A stretch of 64,000 nt of DNA from Hyphomicrobiales bacterium (GTDB lineage Bacteria > Pseudomonadota > Alphaproteobacteria > Rhizobiales > Rhizobiaceae), in contig UEIF01000013.1 of the NCBI GenBank assembly GCA_900468805.1, positions 86,962 through 150,961 of the forward strand, given 5' to 3'. The position numbers were made by a program, and so were the translations under genes. Shown piece after piece: positions 18,158-27,846 of this stretch. How positions within the stretch are numbered: position 1 is the stretch's first letter; every line of letters starts with the position of its first letter. The notes under the pieces are model-generated. The model did no database searches. It worked only from the letters and a program-made list of their open reading frames with translations, and was not told the DNA's origin.

Positions 18158-19162
18158 ATGATGACCGGGAATGCGGGCGACAGATGCAGGCTGCCGCAGG
18201 CCTTCTGGCGGGCGGCGGAACGTATGGGCCTGCCCGCCCCGGCTCTGCTGCGTCAGGCAAGGCTGCCGGCGACACTGCATATCGCGCCGGAGACATGGCT
18301 GACGACGGCACAGTATTTCGCGCTGTGGCGTGCGGTCGAAACGCTGTCGCAAGACCCCGCCATCGGCCTGCGCATGACCGTCGAGACCGATACCTCGCTG
18401 CATCCGCCCGCCACGATGTCGGCCTTTTTCGCGCGGGATTACCGCGACGGGTTGCATCGGCTGGCGCGGTTCAAACGGCTCTGCACCCCGGAGGAACTGA
18501 CCGCAGCCGAAACCGGGAGCGAATGCCGGGTCGCGGTGCGCTGGCTTCATACCGATGAAGCCGAGCCGGATGCGGCAGCCGACGTGACCTTTGCGGCGAT
18601 CCTTGAACTCGGGCGGCGCGGAACGGGGCGGCATCTCATGCCCATCCGGGTCGAGATGACCCGAACCGGGCCGGTGAGCGAAGCACATCGATCCTACTTC
18701 GATGCACCTGTTCGTACCGGCTGCGCGCAGAACGTGCTGGTGCTGGATCGTGCCGATCTGGACCTGCCGTTCTCAGGACATAACCCCGAACTGCTTGCGA
18801 TCCTCGATCCCTCTCTTGCTGCATCGCTTGGCGAGATCGAAGCACGATCCTCGCTCCCCGATCAGGTGAAGATCCTGATCAAGCGCCGCATCGCCAGCGG
18901 CAAACCCGATATTGCCGATGTGGCCCGCGAAATGGGCATGAGCGAGCGGACCCTTCAGCGCCGCATCACAGAACAGGGCACGAGCTATCGCGGCCTGCTG
19001 GACGAAGCACGGCGGGAACTCGGCCACCGTTTGCTGTCCGACGGGCAGAACGGCATCGAGGAGATCGCATTCCTGCTGGGCTTTCAGGATACCAGTTCGT
19101 TCTATCGGGCCTTCCGCGCATGGGAAGGGCTTACCCCGGCAGAATGGAGAGACCTCCACTGA
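18158..19162 (+). CDS. AraC-family transcriptional regulator
   Basis: A DNA-binding regulator of 334 aa. The first 180 residues resemble the arabinose-binding-like N-terminal domain of OruR/ArgR-type AraC proteins (YFALWRAVETLSQDPAIGLR). The C-terminal double helix-turn-helix spans about residues 234-334 with IADVAREMGMSERTLQRRI and IEEIAFLLGFQDTSSFYRAF, followed by GLTPAEWR. The ATG at 18158 follows AGAGG; a second ATG is next to it. It probably controls the upstream SDR gene or a nearby target; no operator was identified. Confidence 0.88.
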   Translation: MMTGNAGDRCRLPQAFWRAAERMGLPAPALLRQARLPATLHIAPETWLTTAQYFALWRAVETLSQDPAIGLRMTVETDTSLHPPATMSAFFARDYRDGLHRLARFKRLCTPEELTAAETGSECRVAVRWLHTDEAEPDAAADVTFAAILELGRRGTGRHLMPIRVEMTRTGPVSEAHRSYFDAPVRTGCAQNVLVLDRADLDLPFSGHNPELLAILDPSLAASLGEIEARSSLPDQVKILIKRRIASGKPDIADVAREMGMSERTLQRRITEQGTSYRGLLDEARRELGHRLLSDGQNGIEEIAFLLGFQDTSSFYRAFRAWEGLTPAEWRDLH

Positions 19163-19235
19163 AACGGTTTGTCCAGCGCCGCCCCATGCTCTCGATTCAG
19201 CGTATATCAGCAACCGCCCAACAAAGCCCGCCCCA

Positions 19236-19260
19236 AAAGCCGGCCCCGAAAGCCGGCTTT
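19236..19260 (+). terminator. Rho-independent terminator after AraC gene
   Basis: AAAGCCGGC (19236-19244), a 7-nt loop, then GCCGGCTTT (19252-19260), a perfect 9-bp stem ending in TTTGTTG. It sits 75 bp after the stop of the AraC gene. Confidence 0.65.
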
Positions 19261-19391
19261 GTTGATTGCCGAAATTCCGCGCGTCTCCGTGAGCCCGATT
19301 TCACGCCGGTCCGAATACAGCGGCGACAGCGTTTCCGGACAGGAACAATGAGCAGTTGAGTGCATTCCCTCATCGACCCAAGGAGGGACCC

Positions 19392-21506
19392 ATGTCACCC
19401 AAAACCGTAAAAACAGCTGCATCCGCAACCGCGACGATCCACGATCAGCGCCTTCACAGGGGGGCCGGCGGCGAGCTCCATCAGATCGCCGAGGATGGCG
19501 CCGACGTCTTGACGACGTCGCAGGGCGCACCCGTTGCAGACGATCAGAACACGCTGAGGGTCGGCCCGCGCGGCCCTGCCCTGATCGAGGATTTCCATTT
19601 CCGCGAAAAGATATTCCATTTCGACCACGAGCGCATTCCGGAGCGTGTGGTCCATGCCCGCGGTTATGGCGCGCACGGTTTCTTCGAGACCTATGCCCCC
19701 CTGTCGAAATATACGAGGGCTGATCTTTTCCAGCGCGCAGGCGAGAAGACGCCGGCCTTCGTGCGCTTCTCCACTGTCGCCGGCAGCAAGGGGTCCTTCG
19801 ATCTTGCGCGCGACGTGCGCGGTTTTGCCGTAAAGATCTACACCCAGGAGGGAAACTGGGATCTGGTCGGAAACAATATTCCGGTCTTCTTCATCCAGGA
19901 TGCCATCAAGTTTCCGGATATCATCCATTCGGTCAAACCCGAACCGGACCGCGGCTTTCCCCAGGCGCAGTCGGCCCACGACAATTTCTGGGACTTCATC
20001 TCGCTGACCCCGGAAAGCATGCACATGATCATGTGGGTGATGTCCGACCGCGCGATCCCGCGATCATTCCGCTTCATGGAAGGTTTCGGCGTGCATACCT
20101 TCCGCTTCGTCAACGAGAAGGACGTATCCACTTTCGTCAAATTCCACTGGAAGCCCAAGCTCGGGCTGCAGTCGGTGGTCTGGAACGAAGCCGTCAAGAT
20201 CAATGGCGCCGATCCCGATTTCCATCGGCGCGATCTTTGGCAGGCGATCCAATCGGGCAACTTCCCGGAATGGGAACTCTGCGTGCAGCTTTTCGATCAG
20301 AAATTCGCAGACGAATTCGATTTCGACGTGCTCGACCCCACCAAGATCATTCCCGAGGAGATCCTGCCCGTCCAGCCGATCGGCCGGCTGGTGCTCGACC
20401 GCATGCCGGACAACTTTTTCGCGGAAACCGAACAGGTCGCCTTCATGACCCAGAACGTCCCGCCCGGCATCGATTTCAGCAATGATCCGCTGCTCCAGGG
20501 ACGCAACTTCTCCTATCTCGATACGCAGCTGAAGCGCCTCGGCGGACCGAACTTCACGCATCTGCCGATCAATGCACCGAAGTGTCCCTTCCACCATTTC
20601 CAGCAGGACGGGCACATGGCGATGCGCAACCCGGTCGGCCGGATCAATTACGAACCGAATTCCTCTGGCGAAGGCCCGCGGGAATCGCCGGCCAGGGGCT
20701 TCCGCACCTTCCCGTCGGAGGAAACGGGGCAGAAGGTGCGCCTGCGTCCCGAAAGCTTTGCCGACCATTACAGCCAGGCGCGCCAGTTCTATATCAGCCA
20801 GACACCGCCCGAGCAGCGCCACATCGCCGCCGCCCTGACCTTCGAGCTCAGCAAGGTCGAAAACCCCGTCATCCGCGAGCGGATGGTATCGCATCTGCTG
20901 AACATCGACGAGACGCTGGCTGCGAAGGTGGCAGCAGCGCTCGGCATTGCCGACATGCCGAAGCCGGCGGACGCGGCCATGCCGACCCGTCAGGATCTGG
21001 AGCCTTCGGCCGCACTCAGCATCATCGAGCGCGGACCCAAACGGTTCGAGGGCCGCAAACTCGGATTGCTGGTGACTGATGGATCGGACGCGGCTCTCGT
21101 TGGAGCCATTACCGGCGCGATTATCGGGGAAAAGGGCGTGGTCGAGATCATTGCGCCCAAGATCGGAGGCGTGACCCTGTCGGACGGCTCGTTCCTTGAC
21201 GCCCAGCAGATGATCGATGGCGGACCATCCGTTCTCTATGATGCGGTCGCCGTTCTCGCCGCAGAAGACGCGATGCCCGACCTCCTGAAGGAATCCACCG
21301 CCCGCGATTTCGTCGCCGATGCCTTCGCCCATTGCAAGTTCATCGGCTACGCAGCCCCTGTCCTGGCGCTCATGAAGAAGGCAGGCATTGAGGATCTCGA
21401 TGAAGGCACGGTCGAGCTCGGCTCGGCTAAGGACATCGAGGCATTTGTCGCTGAACTTGGAAAACTGCGGGTCTGGGCGCGAGAGCCCTCCGTCAAGATC
21501 CGCTAA
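19392..21506 (+). CDS. katE: Large-subunit catalase, HPII type
   Basis: A 704-aa monofunctional haem catalase (2 H2O2 to O2 and water). The distal His is in [11 protein letters not shown] near residue 86, with [20 protein letters not shown] and [10 protein letters not shown] following; the proximal haem Tyr is in [15 protein letters not shown] near residue 370. The last 150 residues ([18 protein letters not shown] onward) are the flavodoxin/DJ-1-like domain found only in the large HPII class, so this is KatE rather than a 480-aa KatA. The start at 19392 follows a perfect AAGGAGG; an in-frame upstream start at 19356 lacks one. A strong terminator follows. Confidence 0.93.
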   Translation: MSPKTVKTAASATATIHDQRLHRGAGGELHQIAEDGADVLTTSQGAPVADDQNTLRVGPRGPALIEDFHFREKIFHFDHERIPERVVHARGYGAHGFFETYAPLSKYTRADLFQRAGEKTPAFVRFSTVAGSKGSFDLARDVRGFAVKIYTQEGNWDLVGNNIPVFFIQDAIKFPDIIHSVKPEPDRGFPQAQSAHDNFWDFISLTPESMHMIMWVMSDRAIPRSFRFMEGFGVHTFRFVNEKDVSTFVKFHWKPKLGLQSVVWNEAVKINGADPDFHRRDLWQAIQSGNFPEWELCVQLFDQKFADEFDFDVLDPTKIIPEEILPVQPIGRLVLDRMPDNFFAETEQVAFMTQNVPPGIDFSNDPLLQGRNFSYLDTQLKRLGGPNFTHLPINAPKCPFHHFQQDGHMAMRNPVGRINYEPNSSGEGPRESPARGFRTFPSEETGQKVRLRPESFADHYSQARQFYISQTPPEQRHIAAALTFELSKVENPVIRERMVSHLLNIDETLAAKVAAALGIADMPKPADAAMPTRQDLEPSAALSIIERGPKRFEGRKLGLLVTDGSDAALVGAITGAIIGEKGVVEIIAPKIGGVTLSDGSFLDAQQMIDGGPSVLYDAVAVLAAEDAMPDLLKESTARDFVADAFAHCKFIGYAAPVLALMKKAGIEDLDEGTVELGSAKDIEAFVAELGKLRVWAREPSVKIR

Positions 21507-21514
21507 ACGCATCC

Positions 21515-21539
21515 GTGCCGCGGGCCTGCCCCGCGGCAC
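21515..21539 (+). terminator. katE terminator
   Basis: Perfect 10-bp stem GTGCCGCGGG / CCCGCGGCAC with loop CCTGC, beginning 9 nt after the katE stop; a short CTTTT lies some 12 nt after the stem. Confidence 0.7.
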
Positions 21540-21695
21540 CAATTCCTGCTTTTAAGCCTCTCAACCGGAAGCCTTATCCGAAAGGCCGACAGCTATATGT
21601 ATTTACGCCGATATTACTGTTGCGTACTTTCGTGTTGCATACAAAGCGCCTAAACTTCAGCCCACACTAAAATGCCATCCGGGGGGAAGTCAGGC

Positions 21696-22346
21696 ATGAG
21701 AGACCGATTGAACAGGACGAGGCAGTGTGGGCGCCGCCTGACCGCGACCGTTGCGGCGGCATCGGCGGCCACGCAATCTGCGTCAGCAGCCGATGACGCA
21801 GCGACGCGGGCCTATCACACCGCCCTCACCGACCATGTACCCGGCTTCATCACCGGACCCGGCCAGACCGACTATCTCTTCATCGCCGTCATCGTGCTGA
21901 TCCTGGTAATGATCCTCGCCATCGGCAATTTCTACTTCCAGCTCCATGCCGTTCCCGAGCGCATCGCGCACCGGGCCAACAAGGCGCAGCTGGAGATCGT
22001 CGCCGTGCTGGCACTGATCTCGCTCTTCACCCACAATCACCTCTACTGGATCATCGGCCTGCTGCTGGCGATGATCCGAATTCCGGATTTTTCGACACCG
22101 CTCTATTCGATCGCCCGGTCGATTGCGAGGCTCGCAAGCCGCCATCCCGAGGCCGGTGTTGCCCCGGCCGCTCCGCCAGCCTCAAATCATGCTGCCCCGG
22201 TTGCAGCAGACCCGTCGCCCCCGGCCAATTCTCCCACGGCCACTGCGCCCGTTTCCGGTGCACCGATCGCTCCCGCGCCATCCGCCACGCATCCGCACAT
22301 CGTCCAGCCGGTCATCAAGTCCGGTGCACAGGGAGAAGGTATCTGA
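21696..22346 (+). CDS. DUF3302-like inner-membrane protein (YibI/YiaW type)
   Basis: A 216-aa membrane protein. An N-terminal hydrophobic, Ala-rich leader ending in SASAAD is followed by two membrane segments (YLFIAVIVLILVMILAIG and IVAVLALISLFTH...IIGLLLAMI) with HAVPERIAHRANK between them, the layout of DUF3302 proteins. The last 75 residues are a low-complexity Pro/Ala tail. The ATG at 21696 is favoured by GGGGGGAAG 6 nt before it. The HlyD-type gene starts 2 nt after its stop, as in the E. coli yibI-yibH and yiaW-yiaV pairs, so the two probably form an envelope export or adaptor unit. Confidence 0.7.
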   Translation: MRDRLNRTRQCGRRLTATVAAASAATQSASAADDAATRAYHTALTDHVPGFITGPGQTDYLFIAVIVLILVMILAIGNFYFQLHAVPERIAHRANKAQLEIVAVLALISLFTHNHLYWIIGLLLAMIRIPDFSTPLYSIARSIARLASRHPEAGVAPAAPPASNHAAPVAADPSPPANSPTATAPVSGAPIAPAPSATHPHIVQPVIKSGAQGEGI

Positions 22347-22348
22347 CC

Positions 22349-23575
22349 ATGCTTGAACTGATGCTGTGCTCGATGCTGACCATCCTCCCGGATTATCTCT
22401 ACCGCCGCTATGTGCAGGACAAGCGCATCGGCCGCGAGATCACCCTCTACAGCATGTGGTACGAACTGCGCTGGGGCATTTCCGCCTGTCTGCTGCTCAC
22501 CATCTCGCTGATCACCATGATCTTCTATTTCCACCCCTCGACGAAGAGCGTCACCGCCGTCTTCCGCACAGTTACCATCCTGCCGGAATCCATGGGCCGG
22601 GTCGATGAGGTCTATGTCGGCGTAAACCAGAAGGTCGCGGCTGGCGCACCGCTCTTCCGCCTCGACGATTCCGCCCAGAAGGCCGCCCTTGATGTGGCGC
22701 ACAAGCAGATTGCCGAAGTCGAGGCTCAGACCAGGGTGGCCGAGAGCGAGCTTGCCAGCGCCGACGGCATGATCCGGCAGGCTGAAGGCGCCCTGCAGGT
22801 CTCGATCGACGAGTTGCAGATGAAGACCCAGCTACTGAAGAACGATGCGGTTGCCCGCCGCGAGGTGGACCGGCTCACCAATACCGTGGAAAGCCAGCGG
22901 GGCATGGTCAGTGCCGCCTATGCCAACAAGGAAACGCTGCAGACCAAGCTTAACGTGCTCCTGCCGGCGCAGAAGGCCAGTGCCGGGGCAGCACTCAACC
23001 AGGCCCAGGTGGAACTGGACAAGACGGTCGTCAAGGCCGGCATCAACGGCACCGTCCAGCAGTTTACGCTGCGCAAGGGTGATGTGCTGAATACCATGCT
23101 GCGCCCGGCGGGCATCCTCGTGCCCGAAGAAGCCGGCCGCGGCACGCTGGTTGCCGGCTTCGGGCAAATCGAGGCTCAGGTCATGAGGCCCGGCATGGTG
23201 GCCGAAGCCACCTGCGTCGGCAAACCCTTCGCCATCATCCCGCTCGTCGTCACCGAGGTGCAGGATGTGATCGCCGCCGGCCAGCTGCGCCCCACCGACC
23301 AGCTCGTCGATGTCACGCAACTATCAAGCCCCGGCACGCTGACCGTTTTCCTGCAGCCCCTCTTCCCCGGCGGCCTCGACGGCGTGCCGCCCGGCGGCAG
23401 CTGCATCGCCAACGCTTATACCAACAACCACGAAGCGCTCGCCGACCCCAATATCGGCACCTTCAAATCGATCGGCCTGCATGTCATCGATACGGTCGGC
23501 GTGGTGCACGCCATGATCCTGCGCATGCAGGCCATGTTGCTGCCGGTCCAGACGCTGGTGCTGACGGGGCACTGA
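22349..23575 (+). CDS. HlyD-family membrane fusion protein (YibH/YiaV type)
   Basis: A 408-aa periplasmic adaptor anchored by one membrane segment (ISACLLLTISLITMIFYF, residues 51-68). It has the split biotinyl-lipoyl domain (GRVDEVYVGVNQKVAAGAPLFRLDD and VKAGINGTVQQFTLRKGDV) around a long coiled-coil hairpin at residues about 110-225. Such proteins bridge an inner-membrane pump to the outer membrane, but no ABC, MFS or RND pump or TolC gene is adjacent; its partner here is the DUF3302 protein just upstream. Confidence 0.85.
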   Translation: MLELMLCSMLTILPDYLYRRYVQDKRIGREITLYSMWYELRWGISACLLLTISLITMIFYFHPSTKSVTAVFRTVTILPESMGRVDEVYVGVNQKVAAGAPLFRLDDSAQKAALDVAHKQIAEVEAQTRVAESELASADGMIRQAEGALQVSIDELQMKTQLLKNDAVARREVDRLTNTVESQRGMVSAAYANKETLQTKLNVLLPAQKASAGAALNQAQVELDKTVVKAGINGTVQQFTLRKGDVLNTMLRPAGILVPEEAGRGTLVAGFGQIEAQVMRPGMVAEATCVGKPFAIIPLVVTEVQDVIAAGQLRPTDQLVDVTQLSSPGTLTVFLQPLFPGGLDGVPPGGSCIANAYTNNHEALADPNIGTFKSIGLHVIDTVGVVHAMILRMQAMLLPVQTLVLTGH

Positions 23576-23728
23576 GGGCATTTGTCGAGGCAAGCACTGA
23601 CTCCTCTCCAGCATGCCTGTCCGAGCATGACGATTGAGCGCGTGGCAACCCGGCCACGTGCCACCTTGCGAAGCGCCCTCCAACCCCTCACCTATGCAAC
23701 AGAACTTGCCTCACTCCACAGGCTTCCC

Positions 23729-24043
23729 ATGAACCCCGCAGCCGACGACTTTTCCCAGGCGCTTGCCCTTATACCCGAGGGCTACAGCGAAGGTAGCTTC
23801 GAAGCCGGCCGCTGGGGCGCCACCGTCAAGCGCTCGCCGGATGGCAAGCGCATCTGGCTCTATGCCGAAGATCTCGGCGGCAGCGATGTCGTCAGCTTCA
23901 ACCTCTACCTGCTGGAGGCAAGCGGCAGCACCCTGAAACCCTGCGAGATGTCGTCCGCCAAGGTGGTTGCATTCGTGCTCGGCTACCGGCCGGACAAGCA
24001 GGGTCACCCCAGGCTGCCCGCGAAACGCTCCGCCAGCCGCTGA
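23729..24043 (+). CDS. Small rhizobial hypothetical protein
   Basis: A 104-aa soluble protein. The core reads RWGATVKRSPDGKRIWLYAEDLGG, then FNLYLL and LKPCEMSSAKVVAFVLGY, a pattern I associate with a family of rhizobial proteins of about 85 aa with the LGGTDxxS/LKPCEM signature. Function unknown. The ATG at 23729 matches the family start. The last 40 bp overlap, tail to tail, the end of the LysR gene on the other strand. Confidence 0.75.
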   Translation: MNPAADDFSQALALIPEGYSEGSFEAGRWGATVKRSPDGKRIWLYAEDLGGSDVVSFNLYLLEASGSTLKPCEMSSAKVVAFVLGYRPDKQGHPRLPAKRSASR

Positions 24044-24936
24044 CGCTGAAAGCCCTCGATGACAAAATCGACGAACACCCGCGTTTTGAGCGGCAGCAGC
24101 GTCCTGTTGGCGTAATAGATGGAGATCGGGCCGATATCGACATACCAGGAGGGCACCAGCCGGATCAGCTCGCCGCTGTCGAGATGGGCAAGCGCATCGG
24201 GCTTGGAGAGCAGCGTGACGCCCAGCCCGAGAAGGGCGGCCTTCCGCATGGCGGCGGGATCGTTGACGACGATCCCCGGCGTGAGATCGACAGGCTGCAC
24301 CTCTCCCGCCGCGTTACGCATCTGCCGTTGCGGAATGCGCCCGGTATTGATCGATTTCATGACGATGCCGTCGAGCCCCGCAAGCCCGGCCGGATCGGCC
24401 GGCAGCACGCGGCCCTTGATATAAGCAGGTGATGCCACCGCCACGAGATGGGCCGGCGCCAGCACCCGCGCCACCACGCCCGAGGCAAGCTCGAAGCCGC
24501 CTCCAACAGCCGCGTCATAACCTTCGCCGACCAAATCCACCTGCCGGTTCTCGAACATCCATTCCGGCCGCACCAGCGGGTAACGCTTCATGAAGTCGGG
24601 CAGCATGGGCAGCACATATTTTATGCCGAAGGCCGGGCTGAGGCTGACTTTCAGGATGCCGGCCGGCTCCGCCTGCTCATTGGAGATTTCGGCTATCGCC
24701 CCCTGGAGCCCCTCGAGATGGTCGCGCATGGCGATGAGAAAGCGCTCGCCTGCCTCCGTCAGCGTCAGGCTGCGCGTGCTGCGATGGAAGAGCCGGAGCT
24801 TCAGATTGGCTTCGAGTGCCGCAACATTGCGGCTGACCGCCGCCGGCGTCAGGCCGAGACGCCGCGCCGCCGCCGAAAAGCCGCCGAGTTCAGCGCTGCG
24901 CACGAAGGATTCCAGGTTAGCCAGGCTTTCCATCAA
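24004..24936 (-). CDS. LysR-family transcriptional regulator
   Basis: A 310-aa LysR-type regulator. The winged helix-turn-helix is at residues 4-62 (FVRSAELGGFSAAARRLGLT, AVSRNVAALE, LFHRSTRSLTLTEAG), followed by the effector-binding domain with ASPAYIKGRG-like text. It is divergent from the dehydrogenase and epoxide-hydrolase-like genes at 25.05-26.05 kb, the usual arrangement of a LysR gene with its target. A perfect inverted repeat sits immediately before its start. Confidence 0.92.
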   Translation of the reverse strand: MMESLANLESFVRSAELGGFSAAARRLGLTPAAVSRNVAALEANLKLRLFHRSTRSLTLTEAGERFLIAMRDHLEGLQGAIAEISNEQAEPAGILKVSLSPAFGIKYVLPMLPDFMKRYPLVRPEWMFENRQVDLVGEGYDAAVGGGFELASGVVARVLAPAHLVAVASPAYIKGRVLPADPAGLAGLDGIVMKSINTGRIPQRQMRNAAGEVQPVDLTPGIVVNDPAAMRKAALLGLGVTLLSKPDALAHLDSGELIRLVPSWYVDIGPISIYYANRTLLPLKTRVFVDFVIEGFQRQRLAERFAGSLG

Positions 24937-24944
24937 CCACGACC

Positions 24945-24961
24945 TTCAAGAGACACTTGAA
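24945..24961. promoter_or_regulatory. Inverted repeat in LysR/dehydrogenase divergent region
   Basis: TTCAAG-N5-CTTGAA, a perfect 17-bp inverted repeat 9 bp upstream of the LysR start. Position and symmetry fit an autoregulatory operator of the LysR protein that could also control the divergent genes. Binding is inferred, not shown. Confidence 0.45.
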
Positions 24962-25049
24962 ACTGATACCATCCATTTCGGCCTAATCAAAGAGGAATGG
25001 CAGCGCGATATTGGCTCTATCGAAACGACATTCAGAAAGGAAACTTGCC

Positions 25050-25649
25050 ATGTCCATCGGTATCATCGGCGCCGGCAATATCGGCTCCGCCTTCGCCCGC
25101 GCTCTCGCCCGTAACGGTATCTCCGCCACCATCGCCAACAGCCGCGGCCCGGAAACGCTTGCCGAGCTCACCGCAGAACTCGCCCCGCACATCATGGCCG
25201 GAACGATCGAAGAGGCTGCCGGCGCCGATATCGTCCTCATCGCCGTGCCCTGGTCGAAGCTGCCGGCGGCACTGTCCGGCCTGCCGGATTGGGCCGGCCG
25301 CATCGTCATCGATGCCAACAACGCAATCGAGGCACCCCTCTTCAAGCCGGCCGAACTCGGCGGCCGCCTGTCGAGCGAAATCGTCGCCGGACTCGTGCCC
25401 GGCGCCCGACTCGTCAAGGCCTTCAATCACCTCTTGGCAAACCTCGTTTCTGCAGACCCCAAGGCCGAAGGCGGCAACCGGGTGCTGTTCTATTCGGGCG
25501 ACGATCAGCAAGCGAAGGCGGAAGTCGGCGCGCTCATCACCCGCCTCGGCTTTGCCGGCATCGATCTCGGCCCGCTCGCGACAGGCGGCAGCCTCACCCA
25601 GTTCCCCGGCGGCCCGCTGCCGGCAATCAACTTCGTCAAGTTCGGTTGA
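25050..25649 (+). CDS. NADPH-dependent F420 reductase-like dehydrogenase
   Basis: A 199-aa protein with an N-terminal Rossmann fold (IGIIGAGNIGSAFARALA) and NSRG after strand 2, which indicates NADP binding. It also has LIAVPWSKLPAAL, VIDANN and the late VKAFNHL segment of the F420-dependent NADP reductase-like family (COG2085). Rhizobia generally lack F420, so the real substrate is uncertain. It starts with AAGG 9 nt upstream and is followed after 12 bp by the SnoaL-type gene in one operon divergent from LysR. Confidence 0.85.
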   Translation: MSIGIIGAGNIGSAFARALARNGISATIANSRGPETLAELTAELAPHIMAGTIEEAAGADIVLIAVPWSKLPAALSGLPDWAGRIVIDANNAIEAPLFKPAELGGRLSSEIVAGLVPGARLVKAFNHLLANLVSADPKAEGGNRVLFYSGDDQQAKAEVGALITRLGFAGIDLGPLATGGSLTQFPGGPLPAINFVKFG

Positions 25650-25661
25650 GGGTGGAGCACC

Positions 25662-26045
25662 ATGTCACCTCTCGAAACGGCGCAGACGTTCTTCGCCCAC
25701 TGGAGCGCCAACCGCATCGACGAAGCCGTCGCCATGCTGAGCGATGATGTGCTCTACGACAACGTACCCCTGCCTGAAATCGTCGGTCGCGAAAACGTCC
25801 GGAAGTTCCAGGCCGATTTCGGCATCGGCACCGGCTTCAAGGTGGATTGGAAAATTATCGAGATCGCTGTCTCGGGCGATGTCGTGTTGAATGAGCGCAT
25901 CGATATCTTCACCCATGAAAGTGGCGGCACGATCACCCTGCCGGTCATGGGCACGCTGACGGTGGAAAACGGCACGATCACCGTCTGGCGCGACTATTTC
26001 GATCTGGGGAGTTTCGAACGGCAGCTGGCTGCGATCAGACAGTAA
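25662..26045 (+). CDS. Limonene-epoxide-hydrolase/SnoaL-fold protein
   Basis: A 127-aa NTF2-like protein. FFAHWSANRIDEAVAML opens the cone fold. NERIDIF and WRDYFDL carry the Arg and Asp residues of the limonene-1,2-epoxide hydrolase active site, so hydrolysis of a small epoxide is plausible. It is co-transcribed with the upstream dehydrogenase and probably under the divergent LysR regulator. Confidence 0.82.
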   Translation: MSPLETAQTFFAHWSANRIDEAVAMLSDDVLYDNVPLPEIVGRENVRKFQADFGIGTGFKVDWKIIEIAVSGDVVLNERIDIFTHESGGTITLPVMGTLTVENGTITVWRDYFDLGSFERQLAAIRQ

Positions 26046-26137
26046 CTGCGGCGACCACCCGCACCTGACACGGCACCGCCCTCATTCAATGGGCGGAGCC
26101 CGGGACCGGGATCACCGCACGCGGAATAGAGGCAGAT

Positions 26138-26722
26138 TTAATAGAGCAGCCATAGATCCTTTGAACCGGGCTCGTGTTCGGTCGCAACCCTGTAATAGGT
26201 ACGCGTGTTGTCGCGCTCTTTTTCGTAAGTCCACTTCAAGCCCCATCTGCATTCGTCCGTCATGCACTCACGGCTCTTCGATTCGTACACATCGAGTTGA
26301 AATGCCTCACCATTGATCTCACCGGTGATCGAGCCGGTTTTCCCCTCATCCTTCGATACGAGTTCAAACGCCCCTGCCCGACCATCCAGACAGTAGATCT
26401 TGCCGCGATAGATTCGCTCGCCGGTCTCCAACTTCCAGAAATGCGTCTTCACCTCCGATACGCTGTAGCGACCCCTGCATTGCTGCCTTTCGGCCGAGCC
26501 GATCTCAATCGTTCCCCCCATCTGCTCACTCTCGTTATGTGCGATCACCTTTCCTAGCACCGGAGTACCCGTTGCGAGATAGCTTCCCTCGACACCACGG
26601 ACAAACAGATATGAACATCCTGCGAGCGTGAAACCCATTGCCGCCACCGAGACGGCGATCGTGAATCCACGCAGCGCCCACGCGCATCTCAAGACAGATA
26701 GCAAGCATACCTCCATGTTCAT
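26138..26722 (-). CDS. Predicted lipoprotein, unknown function
   Basis: A 194-aa envelope protein. The N-terminus carries a hydrophobic stretch (FTIAVSVAAMGFT) ending in the lipobox LAGC near residue 36, so it should be lipidated. An ATG further in would shorten the unusually long leader. The mature part has paired cysteines (QQCRGRY, IYCLDGR, ECMTDEC), suggesting disulfides. The sequence is AT-richer than its neighbours. I do not recognise a family. Confidence 0.7.
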   Translation of the reverse strand: MNMEVCLLSVLRCAWALRGFTIAVSVAAMGFTLAGCSYLFVRGVEGSYLATGTPVLGKVIAHNESEQMGGTIEIGSAERQQCRGRYSVSEVKTHFWKLETGERIYRGKIYCLDGRAGAFELVSKDEGKTGSITGEINGEAFQLDVYESKSRECMTDECRWGLKWTYEKERDNTRTYYRVATEHEPGSKDLWLLY

Positions 26723-27002
26723 CTTTATGTTCGCGCATGCTGAAGGGAGCGATGAGGAAGGAAATCAAGGAATGGTCTGTCCGAAAGTCCAAGAGCGGCG
26801 AGTAGATAGCTATTTCCAGCGACGATAGTGCCAATATTCAAATCGAAGTATTTTCCCACCACCAGGAGAGGTGAATGGATGCCACACCTCATCGAAGAAT
26901 AGAATGCCCCATCCCCGTTCCGCCGATACACGTGAATGAACGCAGTTGGCCGCGATAAACGGTAGCAACTTAATGCCCAGCCACGAGTGGCCGGAGCGCC
27001 GC

Positions 27003-27626
27003 TTACTGCTGCTGGAATGCCAGCCGCACGCCAAGCGCCATATAGATCGAGCCGATCACCTTCCCCTGCCAGCGGCCAATACTCCGGTTCCTGCTGAGCC
27101 AGCCGCGCACCGAGCCGGCGCCGAAGGCCAAGGCAGATGTCACGCTGATGCTGAGCGCCACGAAGATGATGCCGAGCAGCGCGAATTGCCCGATCACCGA
27201 TCCGCTCTCGGGATGGATGAACTGCGGCAGGAAGGCGAGGAAGAACAGCGCCGTCTTGGGGTTCAGGATTTCGGTGAATATCCCCTGCCGGAAAGCCTTG
27301 CCGGGGCTGATCTCCGGGGCCGCCGCCATATCGAGATTGAAGGACTTTTCGATGAAGGCCCGGTATCCGAGATAGATGAGATAGGCCACGCCAATATATT
27401 TGACCACTTCAAAGGCGAGTGCCGAAGTCGCAAGCAAAGCCGAAAGGCCGAAGGTCGCCATGGTCGAATGGATGAGATCGCCCGCCCCAATGCCAAGCCC
27501 CGTTGCGATGCCTGCCCGCCGGCCGCCGCTGACCGATCGGGCGAGAACCAACAGTGTCGCCGGCCCGGGAATCACCATCAGCCCGAGCACGACAAGAATG
27601 TAGGTCGTCAAAACAGCGATACTCAT
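27003..27626 (-). CDS. LysE/RhtB-family exporter
   Basis: A 207-aa inner-membrane exporter of amino acids or related metabolites, with six predicted membrane segments. It shows the family opening ILVVLGLMVIPGPATLLVLA, then GIATGLGIGAGD, YIGVAYLIYLGYRA and ILNPKTALFFLAFLPQF. The frame is open further upstream, but the ATG at 27626 gives the canonical LysE N-terminus. It is flanked by a 280-bp gap (26723-27002) in which I see no gene. Confidence 0.9.
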   Translation of the reverse strand: MSIAVLTTYILVVLGLMVIPGPATLLVLARSVSGGRRAGIATGLGIGAGDLIHSTMATFGLSALLATSALAFEVVKYIGVAYLIYLGYRAFIEKSFNLDMAAAPEISPGKAFRQGIFTEILNPKTALFFLAFLPQFIHPESGSVIGQFALLGIIFVALSISVTSALAFGAGSVRGWLSRNRSIGRWQGKVIGSIYMALGVRLAFQQQ

Positions 27627-27846
27627 CTTCGATTCCGTGCTTGAAATATCCGCCCTTAAATTAACGGCTTCGGCCGTCGGCGCAATATTCGAAAAGTTTA
27701 CACCGCGACTGCTGCCGAGCCCCTGCTTTCCGCGAGAAACGCCTTGCGCCGGACACCGAATAAGCGCAGGATTCCAATCGCTGGCAGCCACTTCAAGGGC
27801 GCTGCCGGTTCGGGCGTTAGCCTGGCCCCAACGAAAGGAGGACGTG

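Noticed and set aside
20064..21542. 492-codon minus-strand frame
   Set aside because: Antisense to katE, which has all catalase motifs.
26725..26931. 68-codon minus-strand frame
   Set aside because: No ribosome site, no conserved-looking text, and it lies in a low-GC gap.
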